Positions 9,567 through 17,878 of a DNA stretch of 41,891 nt are shown here, one piece after another. The notes beneath the pieces were generated by a model that saw nothing but the letters and a program-made list of their open reading frames with translations, made no database searches and was not told the origin of the DNA. How positions within the stretch are numbered: the stretch's first letter is position 1; the number at the start of each line of letters is the position of its first letter. The translations under genes were made by a program, and so were the position numbers. This DNA is from Nostoc sp. NMS7. Its GTDB lineage: Bacteria; Cyanobacteriota; Cyanobacteriia; Cyanobacteriales; Nostocaceae. Where the stretch lies: contig NZ_JABXKJ010000083.1 in assembly GCF_017115085.1 (NCBI RefSeq), positions 1 through 41,891 of the forward strand, given 5' to 3'.

Positions 9567-10451
9567 TTATTCTTTGGTAGGAGGTACTATAAATTGACAG
9601 GTATTATTGTCATCCTTGAGTGCAATTTTCTGATGAGGATTAACTGGTGTTCTCGTTTCTGGAGATGAATCGCTGTTAAACGGTTGATATCGGTTGTCGC
9701 TGGATGAGATATTGTTATATAAACCTCGCATAGATTGGATGATAGCACTAGCTGCTTGAATATTTTCATCCGGCTTGCCTAGAGATATAACAGCACTATT
9801 TAGTTTAGATTCAAGCTCTCTGATAGTTGGACAAGTATCAAATAATCTCAGCAATAAATCATCAAGTTTTTCAGCCTTCAGTTTTAACCAGTCTTCTTCA
9901 TTGAAAGTAAACTTTTTGTAAAGCGCAGAAAATAGAACTATTTTAGCCCTAAGTGGGTTAGTATACTTCATAATATTCTGCCGTAAATCAAACTGATTAT
10001 ATTGATGTTTAATTTGACTGTTTGGAGCTATATAATTTGATGATATTTGTCCCGGATGAGAAAATATCTGTTCATCTTGATTAGATTGATTTAATAGTAT
10101 TCCTGTCGGTTCCTCTTGATTAGGTTGATTTAATAATATTCCTGTTGATTCATCAGGCGTTATATATAGCTTCTGCATTTCTTGAGAAATGACACTGGCA
10201 ATTAGGGCGTATTCTGCTGGTTTATTAAGGGTTTTTACAATTTTAGATAAAGTATAATTTAAGTTATTTATAGTTGGATTCAATCTGGATAATTCTTGAA
10301 TTAATTCTTGTAAGTTAAACCTATCTAGCGTCTGTTGATCATTCTCCCAAATATTTTTACAAGCGGAGTATATTAATTTTTTAATCCGTTTTGAGTTTTC
10401 ATGCTGTTCTAAATCTTTAGTTACTGCATCAAGGCTAGATATAGTTTTCAT
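9567..10451 (-). CDS. Unrecognised protein with two copies of one domain
   Basis: A protein of 294 residues that I do not recognise. Two stretches look homologous: about residues 22-95 (from RIKKLIYSACKN to EMQKLY) and about 168-241 (from RAKIVLFSALYK to SMRGLY). Both are helical, with PTI-LN/LE-LN, a GKP or NKP turn (LNKPAEYALIAS, LGKPDENIQAAS) and an end of the form QxM-x-x-LY. Between them sits a short tandem repeat, TGILLNQ-NQ-E twice, about residues 102-125, then a polar linker. The last 50 residues are polar and proline-rich. No signal peptide or membrane helix. The pentapeptide-repeat gene follows in the same direction, so the two may work together. Confidence 0.7.
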   Translation of the reverse strand: MKTISSLDAVTKDLEQHENSKRIKKLIYSACKNIWENDQQTLDRFNLQELIQELSRLNPTINNLNYTLSKIVKTLNKPAEYALIASVISQEMQKLYITPDESTGILLNQPNQEEPTGILLNQSNQDEQIFSHPGQISSNYIAPNSQIKHQYNQFDLRQNIMKYTNPLRAKIVLFSALYKKFTFNEEDWLKLKAEKLDDLLLRLFDTCPTIRELESKLNSAVISLGKPDENIQAASAIIQSMRGLYNNISSSDNRYQPFNSDSSPETRTPVNPHQKIALKDDNNTCQFIVPPTKE

Positions 10452-10617
10452 CGGTAAATCTCCGGCACAGGTATCAAATAGTAAAAAATGATAGAACTAG
10501 CTCTTTCAAGGTGACTCGTAAAATCTCTTTTTCTCTGATTTATCTCTGTGTATTAGGTGATTTATTTAACCGCGCAAGCACAGTGTAAAGTCTGAGGGCA
10601 GGAAACCTCCCATTAGA

Positions 10618-10702
10618 TACCTCAACCTCAATCCCTCTCCTTTATCAGGAGAGGGAAGCTAGAGCCAGGATGAAGTCTTGGATTTTATTTAATCCACGTT
10701 CC
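10618..10702. repeat. Interspersed repeat, copy 2 (inverted)
   Basis: About 85 bp matching 161-244 in reverse orientation. It includes the palindromic core CCCTCTCC-TTTATCA-GGAGAGGG, here more complete than in copy 1. It lies in the 637-base gap between the duplicated-domain gene and pyrB. The rest of that gap (10452-11088) holds no gene that I can support. A GAAACC-rich stretch and a pmbA scrap at 10882-10908 are the only other landmarks. Confidence 0.6.
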
Positions 10703-10881
10703 TTAGAGAGAAATTGATTTTTGAGAATTTCTACTTGCTTTGAAAGGGCTGGTCTTATGTTATACCTTTTTTATCTAGCTTGTGTAGTCATGTCGAATCA
10801 CTTTGCTGATGGTTGGCGTTGCTGATTGGGGTTGGCACAACAGCCGAATCCTGATGGTCATTGCCTGTCACCGAAACAGTG

Positions 10882-10908
10882 CTGTCAATTACTGGTGAAT
10901 AAAACTTA
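10882..10908 (+). repeat. Duplicated scrap of the pmbA 3' end
   Basis: A stretch of 27 bp matching 8128-8154 at 26 of 27 positions. It covers the last six codons of pmbA, its stop codon and the first bases after it, in the same orientation. The copy is too short to encode anything. It places a direct repeat on both sides of the 2.7-kb block carrying the MITE-like element, the pentapeptide gene and the duplicated-domain gene. Confidence 0.7.
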
Positions 10909-11088
10909 AAAAGTGCAGAGTTAGGAGTTGAATATATCTCTTAACTCATCACTTTGAAATTTTTACTCACCATTAGTATTCACCACCGACGCTAATGGCG
11001 GTATTAATCGGAGGAATATATAATTTCTATGAGATTAGGTATTCTTCCGTAAGGTAGTCCGATGGGACTAATATTAAAAGAGATTATA

Positions 11089-12183
11089 TTAAGCCTTACC
11101 GCTACCTAATAGGTACAGCAGCGCCATCCGAACGGCGACACCACTGGTAACTTGCGATTGAATGAGACTAAATTCCGGGTCATCCATCAAATCTGAACTA
11201 ATTTCAACACCACGGTTAACTGGACCTGGATGCAAAACTTTGACCTTAGGTTTACAAAGTTGCAACTTTGTGCGTGTAATGCCAAATAGCTGATGATATT
11301 CTCGCAAACTTGGCAGCAGATGAGCCGTCATGCGTTCCTTTTGCAGGCGCAAAGTCATCACAAAATCGGCATTCTGTAAAGCTGGTTCTAGTTGCCAGTG
11401 GAGAAAAAGTTGGGGAGTGGGGAGTCGAGAGTGGAGAGTGGGGGATGAGGGGGATGAGAGAATTAATTTGTCTCCTTTTGCTCCCTGCCCCCTGCTCCCT
11501 GCCCCCTGCTCTTTGCCCCCTACTTCCTCCAAGATATACTCGGCAAATAATTTGGGTAAGAGGGTGGGTGGTGCTGCCAAATGCACTTGGGCGCCACTGG
11601 CAATTAAACTCCAAATATTTGATCGCGCCACGCGAGAATGGAGAATATCCCCAACAATGGCAATCTTTTTACCCTTTAAAAGTTCTAATCTGGGACTAGC
11701 TGGGTCAATTAGAGTACAAATGGTAAATAAGTCTAGTAGTGCTTGAGAAGGATGTTCATGTTGACCATCACCAGCATTGAGGACACTAACTCGTACACCT
11801 AGACGATCCATTTCAGCCGCGATCGCATTCGGTACTCCTGCCTCTCGATGGCGGACTACCATAATATCAGTTCCCATGGCCAAATAGGTCTTCGCCGTGT
11901 CGAGAATTGTCTCTCCTTTAGTGATAGAAGATGTGGCTGCGGCGAAGTTCAGCGTATCTGCACTTAAGCGTTTGGCAGCGATTTCAAAACTGCTACGAGT
12001 CCGGGTAGAGGGTTCAAAAAATAAATTCGCCACCACCTGTCCCTGCAAGGTTGGCACTTTCTTCGTCCGCCGTGAGAGCACCTCTTGAAAACTGGCAGCA
12101 GTTTGCAAAACTGTATCATATTCAGTGGTAGTGAAGTCAGCTAGGGAAAGAATGTGATGACGATTCCAGGTGGTAGTAGGCAT
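11089..12183 (-). CDS. pyrB: Aspartate carbamoyltransferase catalytic subunit
   Basis: A protein of 364 residues that joins carbamoyl phosphate to aspartate in pyrimidine synthesis. Visible motifs are the carbamoyl phosphate site [11 protein letters not shown] (56-66), SSITKGET (85-92), HPSQALLD (144-151) and HPGPVNRG (318-325). The usual length is about 310-340 residues. The excess is a foreign-looking low-complexity insert at about 221-257, rich in Gly, Ser and Pro, encoded by a genomic repeat that stays in frame. It falls just before [11 protein letters not shown], in the aspartate domain. All catalytic motifs are intact, so the enzyme may still work. The large carbamoyl phosphate synthase subunit gene (carB) is also in this window at 21149-24415. 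Confidence 0.93.
   Translation of the reverse strand: MPTTTWNRHHILSLADFTTTEYDTVLQTAASFQEVLSRRTKKVPTLQGQVVANLFFEPSTRTRSSFEIAAKRLSADTLNFAAATSSITKGETILDTAKTYLAMGTDIMVVRHREAGVPNAIAAEMDRLGVRVSVLNAGDGQHEHPSQALLDLFTICTLIDPASPRLELLKGKKIAIVGDILHSRVARSNIWSLIASGAQVHLAAPPTLLPKLFAEYILEEVGGKEQGAGSRGQGAKGDKLILSSPSSPTLHSRLPTPQLFLHWQLEPALQNADFVMTLRLQKERMTAHLLPSLREYHQLFGITRTKLQLCKPKVKVLHPGPVNRGVEISSDLMDDPEFSLIQSQVTSGVAVRMALLYLLGSGKA
11413..11523. repeat. In-frame repeat insertion inside pyrB
   Basis: About 111 bp made of GGGGAGT/GGAGAGT units on one side and CCCTGCTCCCTGCCCC units on the other, with TTAATTTGTCTCC between. It is the same family as the dispersed repeats at 17974-18174, 21027-21121, 24515-24722, 31610-31692 and 34172-34341, which lie mainly in intergenic DNA. 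Here it adds about 37 codons to pyrB without a stop. Boundaries are estimated from where the protein stops resembling aspartate carbamoyltransferase. Confidence 0.7.
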
Positions 12184-12579
12184 AAATAGTAATCAGTTTC
12201 CTGCATAGATATCCAAGCGTAGACGCAAAGCGGTGAGGGTGTCGCAGTCTTGGCGGTTCCCGTCGATTGCGTTAGCGAGTCTTCGAGCGTCACTCCCGAA
12301 CCCGGAGGGCTTGTCATCAGAAATCGCGTCTCTATAGCTTTTTAATTTACATATGCAAAGGCAATGATACCACCTGTCTTCTATCCAAATAGATAACTGT
12401 TAATGATTGGCAAGTGTAGATAGTCTATATATTACTCTACGTTTCCTCTTGTTCTGATTTCACATTTAGTATTTTCTGTCAATGCGTATGTTTTAAAAAG
12501 ATTCCGGAGAAAATAAATAAAATTTAGTTAAAGCTTTCTTGCTTACTGCCTTGTACCTTATTACATCTAAATATATATG
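12184..12579. other. Intergenic region upstream of pyrB
   Basis: No gene seen. The part at about 12218-12335 is GC-rich and repeat-like, with AAGCGTAGACGCAAAGCGG, TTGGCGGTTCCCGTCG and GCGTCTCTATAG, patterns of dispersed cyanobacterial repeats. The rest is AT-rich. The pyrB promoter should lie close to its start at 12183, but I could not pick one out with confidence. Confidence 0.4.
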
Positions 12580-12666
12580 TCAAACGTATTGTTCGAGTCT
12601 AGCTAAAGTAGCAACCACAGAAGCGAACTCGTCTATGTCTATCGGCTTGGAGCGGTATATATCATA
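12580..12666 (-). pseudogene. C-terminal tail of a response-regulator receiver domain
   Basis: The minus strand reads YDIYRSKPIDIDEFASVVATLARL in a frame ending at TGA (12580-12582). The KPID-x-x-E pattern after a Y-x-x-K context is the last strand-loop-helix of CheY-like receiver domains, in which the conserved Lys precedes Pro. Only about 28 residues remain. It is fused directly, in another frame, to the truncated Crp-like gene immediately upstream, as if a deletion had joined two genes. Family assignment from such a short piece is tentative. Confidence 0.5.
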
Positions 12667-13091
12667 CCTTGCGCCAGTTCAGTGTATACAGCTTGTAAGT
12701 AGCACAGCAGCAGGGTTTGAATAGCTCCGCCCCGATTGAACTCGGCTTGAAGTACATCTGCATCCATCTGCATTTCAGCGCCTGAAATCTGCACAAACGC
12801 TCTTGTGGTTGTGGTCTTGTCTCCTAAAATTACCGGGATACCCACCATGCCTTCATTGCCTACTACCCCAACTTCCGCCATTGAGCCATCTTCCATTGTG
12901 GTGACTATAGAAACCATTGATTTATCAGGAAAATAGACCTGTGTGATCGGTTCGCCTGCTTCGTAAAGGATTTGCCCAACTGGGAGCGTAACTAGCTTTA
13001 GATGGGGAACAAGACGCTCATAATCACTGGCTGGCAAAGCTGCGAGCAGCTTATTTGATGGTTGCTGAAATAAGTTTTTATCTAATGACAT
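12639..13091 (-). pseudogene. Truncated Crp/Fnr-family regulator (sensor domain only)
   Basis: A frame of 150 residues covering the N-terminal cyclic-nucleotide-binding-like beta barrel (LPVGQILYEAGEPIT, FPDKSMVSIVTTMEDGSMAEVGVVGNEGMVGIP) and the start of the dimerisation helix (LQTLLL-like QTLLLCYLQAVYTELAQ). Members of this family normally run about 230 residues and end in a helix-turn-helix DNA-binding domain, which is absent. The frame ends with GMIYTAPSR derived from adjoining DNA. It cannot bind DNA as a normal Crp. I judge it a remnant, although a short protein could still be made. It has divergent gene remnants next to it. Confidence 0.7.
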
Positions 13092-13400
13092 TAGAAGTCA
13101 CTCTCTTTAAGGTAGGTGACTTTAGAAAAGTAAACTTAGAGAACAAGGAAAGGATTTAAGGATCTGCTCCGAATACCAAAAGGTGTATTCTCTAAAGGAA
13201 GACGGAGAAAATCTAATAAAAGCTTAAATGAAGACACTTCTTCGCGTCTGTGCGATTCCACGCATAGAAACTTAAAAGGAATCAAATCCGCATAGCCAAT
13301 ATTAACATTTATTAATAGTAAACCAAAAAGTTTTTCTCAAAGAGCGATGGTCGCAAGCGAACCGACGTAGCCATCGTTAATCCAGCTTGCGTATTTTAAA
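13092..13400. other. Intergenic region between two gene remnants
   Basis: No gene seen. An inverted repeat GCGATGG with CCATCG at about 13343-13376 encloses CGCAAGCGAACCGACG, resembling small dispersed repeats of Nostoc genomes. The remaining sequence is AT-rich. It separates the Crp-like remnant on the minus strand from the epimerase remnant on the plus strand. Confidence 0.4.
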
Positions 13401-13904
13401 GTGCTATCTAGCACACAATATCTAATTGATGCTTATATTGCTCTAAATAGTGGTCAGTTGGTGCTGGGTTATTTCGACCAAAAAATTCCTGGGATTTTAG
13501 ATGGTGGTGCTTGTATAGTGGATGCGCGGGATGTAGCGCAGGCAATGATTAATGCATTAGAGAAAGGCAAGAGTGGCGATCGCTATATTACAGCCGGACA
13601 ATATTTCATTCTGGAAAATCTGTTACACACTCTAACAAAAATTAGTGGTGTTGCCACTCCTCAACGTCGAATTCCCTATAATTTGACTGTGGTATTAGCT
13701 TGGTTTTCTGATAATTACGCGAGATTAACTGGCACGAAATCAGTAATTCCTATTGAAGGAATCCGAATCATGCATGAAAAAATACAGCTTTCATCTGCAA
13801 AGGCAATTCAAGAATTAGGAATTAATTTCCGTCCTTTAGAAGAAACATTGCATGATGTAGTTGAGTGGTATGAAAAAAATGGCATTGTACATTTAACTAA
13901 ATAA
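13401..13904 (+). pseudogene. C-terminal half of an NAD-dependent epimerase/dehydratase (SDR)
   Basis: A frame of 167 residues from a GTG at 13401. It matches the second half of extended short-chain dehydrogenases of the dihydroflavonol reductase/HpnA-like type, with GGACIVDARDVAQAMINALEKG, then a substrate-domain region and ELGINFRPLEETLHDVVEWY, a typical C-terminal end. The N-terminal half with the GxxGxxG nucleotide-binding motif and the YxxxK catalytic pair is absent. Full-length relatives have about 330 residues. No ribosome site is evident before the GTG. I take it as a 5'-truncated remnant. Confidence 0.7.
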
Positions 13905-13933
13905 CTAACTCATTTGTTCAATGCCTAATCCCT

Positions 13934-15286
13934 TCACGTTGGTAAATGTAAAACATTCAATGCTAGAGAAATCAGACTGAGAAAAGTTAAAAACCCAATT
14001 GTATCTAACATCGTTGTTACTAACGGCCCACTAACTAGGGCAGGGTCAAGCTTCAGTCGTTTCAAACCCATTGGTAGTAAAGTGCCGAGTGTAACAGCCA
14101 CAATTGTATTAGTTGCCATTACCATTCCGGCAATTAAAGCCACCCATCGCTCTTGAGGTCGCGCCCAAATTAAGGAAAGCAGGATCATCGTTGTGGCTAA
14201 AGCTAGGGCTGTACCTAAACCAGCTAAAAGTTCTTTGCGGAGAATTTTTAGAGTATCTTTGGGTGTTACCTCGCCTACTCCCAAGCCGCGGATTGTTACC
14301 GTTAATGATTGAATTCCAACAGTGCCACCAGTGTTAGAAAAAATCGGCATGATTACTGCTAAAACTGGCACTGCGGCAATTACAGATTGGAAAGGCGCGA
14401 TCGCACTGGCTGCACCAATATACAGTGCCATAATCCCCAACAGCCAAGGCAAGCGGTTGCGGATGGTGAGTAGGGGGGAGGATAAAGCGGCTTCATCACC
14501 ACTCACACCTGCCAGTTTTTGGATATCTTCTGTGGCTTCCTCTTCCAAAATATCCATCACATCATCAATGGTGACAATGCCAACCAAACGGTCTTCTCGG
14601 TCAACCACGGGGATAGCGATTAGGTCATAGCGCTGCATGATTCGCGCCACTTCTTCTTGAGGGGTTTCAGTTTTCACCTTAATGACGCGATCGCTAGCAA
14701 TATCCTTGATGAATACATCGGGAAAGGTAAACAATAACTGGCGCAGTGAAACAACTCTCACCAGCGTCCGGTTGTCATCTGTGACATAGGCATAGTAAAT
14801 CGACTCCTTGTCTTCGTCCTGACGGCGGATTTTGCTCAGGGCTTCACCTACAGTCAATCCTTCCCGCAACCGGACATATTCGGTTGTCATCACCCGCCCC
14901 GCAGTACCTTCTGGATAGCCGAGAATTGTTGCTGTTGCTTGCCTTTCTTCTGGACTCAGTTCTTGCAATAGCCGTTTGATTACCCCAGCAGGTAGTTCAT
15001 CAAACAATTCTGCCCGTTCGTCGGGACTCATCTCTTCGACAAGTTGCACTACCTGAACATCATGCAGAGAATTAATTAGTTCTTCCTGCACCTCTGTGGG
15101 CAGATATTCAAATACATCAATTGCCTGACCTTTGTTGAGTAAACGGAATGCGATCGCGCGTTGTTGTTCAGGCAATTGTGTAATGTATTCTCCCACATCC
15201 ACCGGTTGTAAGCAATTTAAATCCCATTTCAACTGGTTTAAATCGGTAGTATCAGCCAGCAAATCACGAATATCTTGTGTGAGCAT
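13934..15286 (-). CDS. mgtE: Magnesium transporter MgtE
   Basis: A protein of 450 residues with the MgtE layout: an N-terminal MgtE_N superhelical domain (about 15-130, with EEMSPDERAELFDELP), two CBS domains (about 135-255, with VVDREDRLVGIVTIDDVMDILEEE), then five membrane helices (about 285-450). The pore region includes the conserved GNTGG-like SNTGGTVGIQS, and MVMATNTIVAVTLGTLLPMGL. The CBS and N domains gate this Mg2+ channel by sensing cytosolic magnesium. The ATG is preceded by AGGAGA. A strong hairpin lies just before that ribosome site. The gene is alone on its strand here. Confidence 0.93.
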   Translation of the reverse strand: MLTQDIRDLLADTTDLNQLKWDLNCLQPVDVGEYITQLPEQQRAIAFRLLNKGQAIDVFEYLPTEVQEELINSLHDVQVVQLVEEMSPDERAELFDELPAGVIKRLLQELSPEERQATATILGYPEGTAGRVMTTEYVRLREGLTVGEALSKIRRQDEDKESIYYAYVTDDNRTLVRVVSLRQLLFTFPDVFIKDIASDRVIKVKTETPQEEVARIMQRYDLIAIPVVDREDRLVGIVTIDDVMDILEEEATEDIQKLAGVSGDEAALSSPLLTIRNRLPWLLGIMALYIGAASAIAPFQSVIAAVPVLAVIMPIFSNTGGTVGIQSLTVTIRGLGVGEVTPKDTLKILRKELLAGLGTALALATTMILLSLIWARPQERWVALIAGMVMATNTIVAVTLGTLLPMGLKRLKLDPALVSGPLVTTMLDTIGFLTFLSLISLALNVLHLPT

Positions 15287-15300
15287 GATATCTATCTCCT

Positions 15301-15325
15301 AAGTCTCCCCCGCGCTGGGAGACTT
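15301..15325 (-). promoter_or_regulatory. Hairpin next to the mgtE ribosome binding site
   Basis: On the minus strand AAGTCTCCC pairs with GGGAGACTT (9-bp stem, 7-base loop) and ends directly before the AGGAGA ribosome site of mgtE. Such a stem could affect translation starts. No known magnesium riboswitch was recognised. It may also be a by-product of a dispersed repeat. Confidence 0.4.
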
Positions 15326-15365
15326 CCTCGCCAGTTCAGAGGAGGTTGATACTGCCATCTGGTGG

Positions 15366-15395
15366 ACTATAGCCCATAAAATTTCAACAATTCAA
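15366..15395 (-). promoter_or_regulatory. Candidate sigma-70-type promoter for mgtE
   Basis: On the minus strand TTGAAT (15390-15395) and TATAGT (15366-15371) are separated by 18 bases. They would start a leader of about 75 bases before the mgtE ATG. Both hexamers are close to the consensus, but this region is AT-rich and chance matches are common. Prediction only. Confidence 0.3.
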
Positions 15396-15839
15396 TATCG
15401 ATATCTAATTCAAGGCATCGCTATTCATCATCCTAACCTGAAATAGCTCTCATCAGGAGATACTGAATGCTAATATTCAGTATTTGTGATATTCCTGACT
15501 AACTTATACCAATTCTCTATGAAGATGCACTAAGGCCCTAAAAAGTCTAAGTTATATACGCGACAGCTTATTGCCAACAATTTAAACCCTATGAAATAAA
15601 AGATATACGAAGCGCAGATATGTAGGGAATTAAAATTTCATGAAGGATAGTAATGCATTAAAGATGTAATGAAGCCCACTCAGTAAATATTGCAGGGTCT
15701 AAATCTATGTGATTTGATGAAGATAATCAGTAGAACACGCAAGTTTCGCTTTCACTGACAGTATTTTCTATAAATTACTGAGATTAAAAGTAAAGCAATT
15801 GCTCTGATTTAAAATTATTACTAGGAGCCTCAAACGACA

Positions 15840-16496
15840 ATGATTGGTTTTAAATCTAAATTACTAAGTGCAACTCTAGCTATTACTGCTGCAATCCCTT
15901 TAGCTGCTACTGGGTTTTTTACGTCTGCTGGGTCTGCTCAAGCTGCTGCACTCAATGGTAGTTTTAATTACGGTGGTGCTGGGTTTCCTGCTACTACAGT
16001 TACAGTGTCAAATACATCCTTACAATTTACCCCTACCCCTGGTTTAGCTTCCCTAGCATTACAAACTGGAAGTTTTACAGCATTTGACGCAGCTCACATA
16101 TTCAACGTTACTAACCCTTTAACATCGAGTTCTCTTTTTCTTGACTTAGGTGTATTTGCAACCTCTGGTACTTTAGGAGATGGAGCAAATACATTTAGTT
16201 TAACGTCTTTGGGTATCCCAACATTCACAACACAGAACGCAGGAACAGATATAAATTTGAATTACGTTGGATTCTTTGATGATGGATCTGGTAACAAAAC
16301 CAATGGAACGGGATATATCACTTTTTCTACTCAAGATACTAATGCAGAAAATGACTACACATCTGGTAAAACATTCAAAGCCACTTTTACTGGTCTTGCA
16401 GTAACTACTGTTCCAGAACCAGCTGCATTATTAGGCTTAGGTGCAGTAGGTGCAGTAATGGCTATGTCTCGCCGACGCAGAAGTTTAGTTAAATAG
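15840..16496 (+). CDS. PEP-CTERM sorting domain protein
   Basis: A protein of 218 residues. It has an N-terminal signal peptide (basic start, hydrophobic core LLSATLAITAAIPLAATGFF, cut likely after AQA near residue 36). The middle is rich in Gly, Thr, Ser and Phe. The C-terminal sorting signal is VPEPAALLGLGAVGAVMAMS followed by a basic RRRR cluster. PEP-CTERM proteins are exported and processed by an exosortase, typically in bacteria that make exopolysaccharide. No exosortase gene was seen in this window. A TAGGAG site precedes the ATG. Its upstream gap of over 500 bases holds no other gene, and two terminator-like hairpins follow. Confidence 0.9.
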   Translation: MIGFKSKLLSATLAITAAIPLAATGFFTSAGSAQAAALNGSFNYGGAGFPATTVTVSNTSLQFTPTPGLASLALQTGSFTAFDAAHIFNVTNPLTSSSLFLDLGVFATSGTLGDGANTFSLTSLGIPTFTTQNAGTDINLNYVGFFDDGSGNKTNGTGYITFSTQDTNAENDYTSGKTFKATFTGLAVTTVPEPAALLGLGAVGAVMAMSRRRRSLVK

Positions 16497-16513
16497 ACCT
16501 ATCCTAAATATCA

Positions 16514-16546
16514 TCAAGTGACTTTTAGCAACTAAAAGTCACTTGA
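16514..16546 (+). terminator. Strong hairpin after the PEP-CTERM gene
   Basis: A perfect 15-bp inverted repeat, TCAAGTGACTTTTAG and its complement, with a 3-base loop. It starts 17 bases after the stop of the PEP-CTERM gene. An AT-rich run follows, without a pure T tract. Confidence 0.65.
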
Positions 16547-16554
16547 ATTTATTT

Positions 16555-16603
16555 ATTCGATCTGGCTGGAATGCAAAATTAACCAACCAGGTCGAATTTT
16601 TTT
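16555..16603 (+). terminator. Rho-independent-type terminator
   Basis: ATTCGATCTGGCTGG pairs with CCAACCAGGTCGAAT (two G-U type positions), followed by a run of seven T. It is the second of two successive hairpins after the PEP-CTERM gene and has the better T tract. The loop is AT-rich. Confidence 0.65.
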
Positions 16604-16656
16604 ATCCTGTCAGACAAATCTATATTAAAGGTGAATTTTCTTAACTTGAGATAGAC

Positions 16657-17322
16657 TTAAACTGACTGCAAAGAACTTTTGGCTTCATTAGCGATCGCAT
16701 CTACTTCATCATTAGCCAGAGTTTCTAATATAGATTTGGCTTCTGCACTACCTAAACGAGCCAAGGCTTGTACAAGTCTGTAACGAATTTGCCAATCTGG
16801 ATTGGTAGCATAGGGAGCCAACAGGGGAACTGCTTGTAAATCTCCCAAATCACCCAAAGAACTAATCGCAGCAGTTTGGACTAATTCATTTTCTGATGAG
16901 AGTGCCTCTTTGAGTAGTTCAAAGGCTCGGGGATCGCCTAACTCTCCTAATGTAGCAATAATACTGAATTGGATTAGCCATTCACCGGTTGTATGATAAA
17001 GCAGCTGCAAATCTTCAAAAGCTTCACGTAACTTCAGAGCGCCCAAACAGTCAGCTGCTGCTGCTTGGACATCTACTTCGGAGTCATGAAGCAAGCGATC
17101 GCGCAAGATATCCAAGGATAACTGTAAATCCTGCCTTCCGAGTGTATCCATTTGACTCACTGCTGAGTAACGGACACGGGAATTGCGATCGCCAATCGCA
17201 CTTTGAATTAATTCAAAGCCGATCGCAGGTTCCAATTCGCGGATTTGATTGACTGCACGTAAGCGATCGCCTAAATCCTCAGAACTGAGCAATTGCTTAA
17301 CAGACTCCGGAGTAATACTCAT
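16657..17322 (-). CDS. nblB: HEAT-repeat protein, phycobilisome degradation protein NblB
   Basis: A protein of 221 residues, made of HEAT/PBS-lyase-type helical repeats from about residue 20 to the end, for example DRNSRVRYSAVSQMDTLG, and LVQTAAISSLGDLGD. The opening MSITPESVKQLLSSEDLGDRLRAVNQIRELEP and the length fit cyanobacterial NblB, needed for phycobilisome breakdown during nutrient stress and related to phycobilin lyases of the CpcE/F type. The recollection of the family is from knowledge, not a search. A related chromophore-lyase-like HEAT protein remains possible. The gene is followed on the other side by convergent terminators of the PEP-CTERM gene. A CBS-domain gene lies upstream on the same strand. 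Confidence 0.75.
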   Translation of the reverse strand: MSITPESVKQLLSSEDLGDRLRAVNQIRELEPAIGFELIQSAIGDRNSRVRYSAVSQMDTLGRQDLQLSLDILRDRLLHDSEVDVQAAAADCLGALKLREAFEDLQLLYHTTGEWLIQFSIIATLGELGDPRAFELLKEALSSENELVQTAAISSLGDLGDLQAVPLLAPYATNPDWQIRYRLVQALARLGSAEAKSILETLANDEVDAIANEAKSSLQSV

Positions 17323-17413
17323 TTAGTTATCCTTGATTTTAAAATGTATAAAAAAAGTCAAAAATCAACAGTTAAGTGTTAAAAACTCTTGACTAATGAC
17401 TAATGACCAATGA

Positions 17414-17878
17414 CTAATCTTGACTTGCAGCCATTGCCCGAATAATATCACCACGAGTCAGGATACCAATTACTTGACTTGCGCCGTCAAGTACTGGCAA
17501 GCGGTGAACGCTGCGATCGTGCATGATTGTAGCTGCTTCCGCTAAAGTTTTATCAGCGGAAATACTGATCGGGTTTTTACTCATCACCTCCCCAACGGTT
17601 TGCCCTAGTGCTTTGTGCAAGTCACGATCATAAGTAGCAGGATTTTGTAAATAGATAACGCTATCAAGAAACATAATGTACGCAGGTGGAGTAACACCAG
17701 TTTCTTGCCACATCAAATCGGTTTCCGAGATAATGCCCACCAATTTACCGAGATCATCCACAACAGGTAGTCCGCTAATGTGGCGTTCAGCGAGAATTTG
17801 GATAGCTTCCTTCAGTGGAGTTTCTACCCGAACCACAATTGGATCGCGGCTCATCACATCGGCAACGGTTTTAGGCAT
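17414..17878 (-). CDS. Two-CBS-domain protein
   Basis: A protein of 154 residues with a pair of CBS domains: about 5-70 (VADVMSRDPIVV, then GIISETDLM), and about 90-150 (VGEVMSKNPISI, then HRLPVLDGASQVIGILTRGDI). Such Bateman modules bind adenosine nucleotides and act as energy sensors or regulate partner proteins. No catalytic domain is attached. The 20-residue stretch between the two, PAYIMFLDSVIYLQNPATYD, is typical for standalone cyanobacterial and plant CBS proteins. The gene lies upstream of nblB in the same direction with a gap of 91 bases. Confidence 0.88.
   Translation of the reverse strand: MPKTVADVMSRDPIVVRVETPLKEAIQILAERHISGLPVVDDLGKLVGIISETDLMWQETGVTPPAYIMFLDSVIYLQNPATYDRDLHKALGQTVGEVMSKNPISISADKTLAEAATIMHDRSVHRLPVLDGASQVIGILTRGDIIRAMAASQD

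Noticed and set aside
11252..11746. Several frames of 120-138 codons overlapping pyrB
   Set aside because: They are shadows of pyrB, kept open by the low-complexity repeat.
12584..12605. GTTCGAGTC resembling a tRNA T-loop
   Set aside because: No acceptor, D or anticodon arms could be folded around it; it is part of the receiver-domain remnant.
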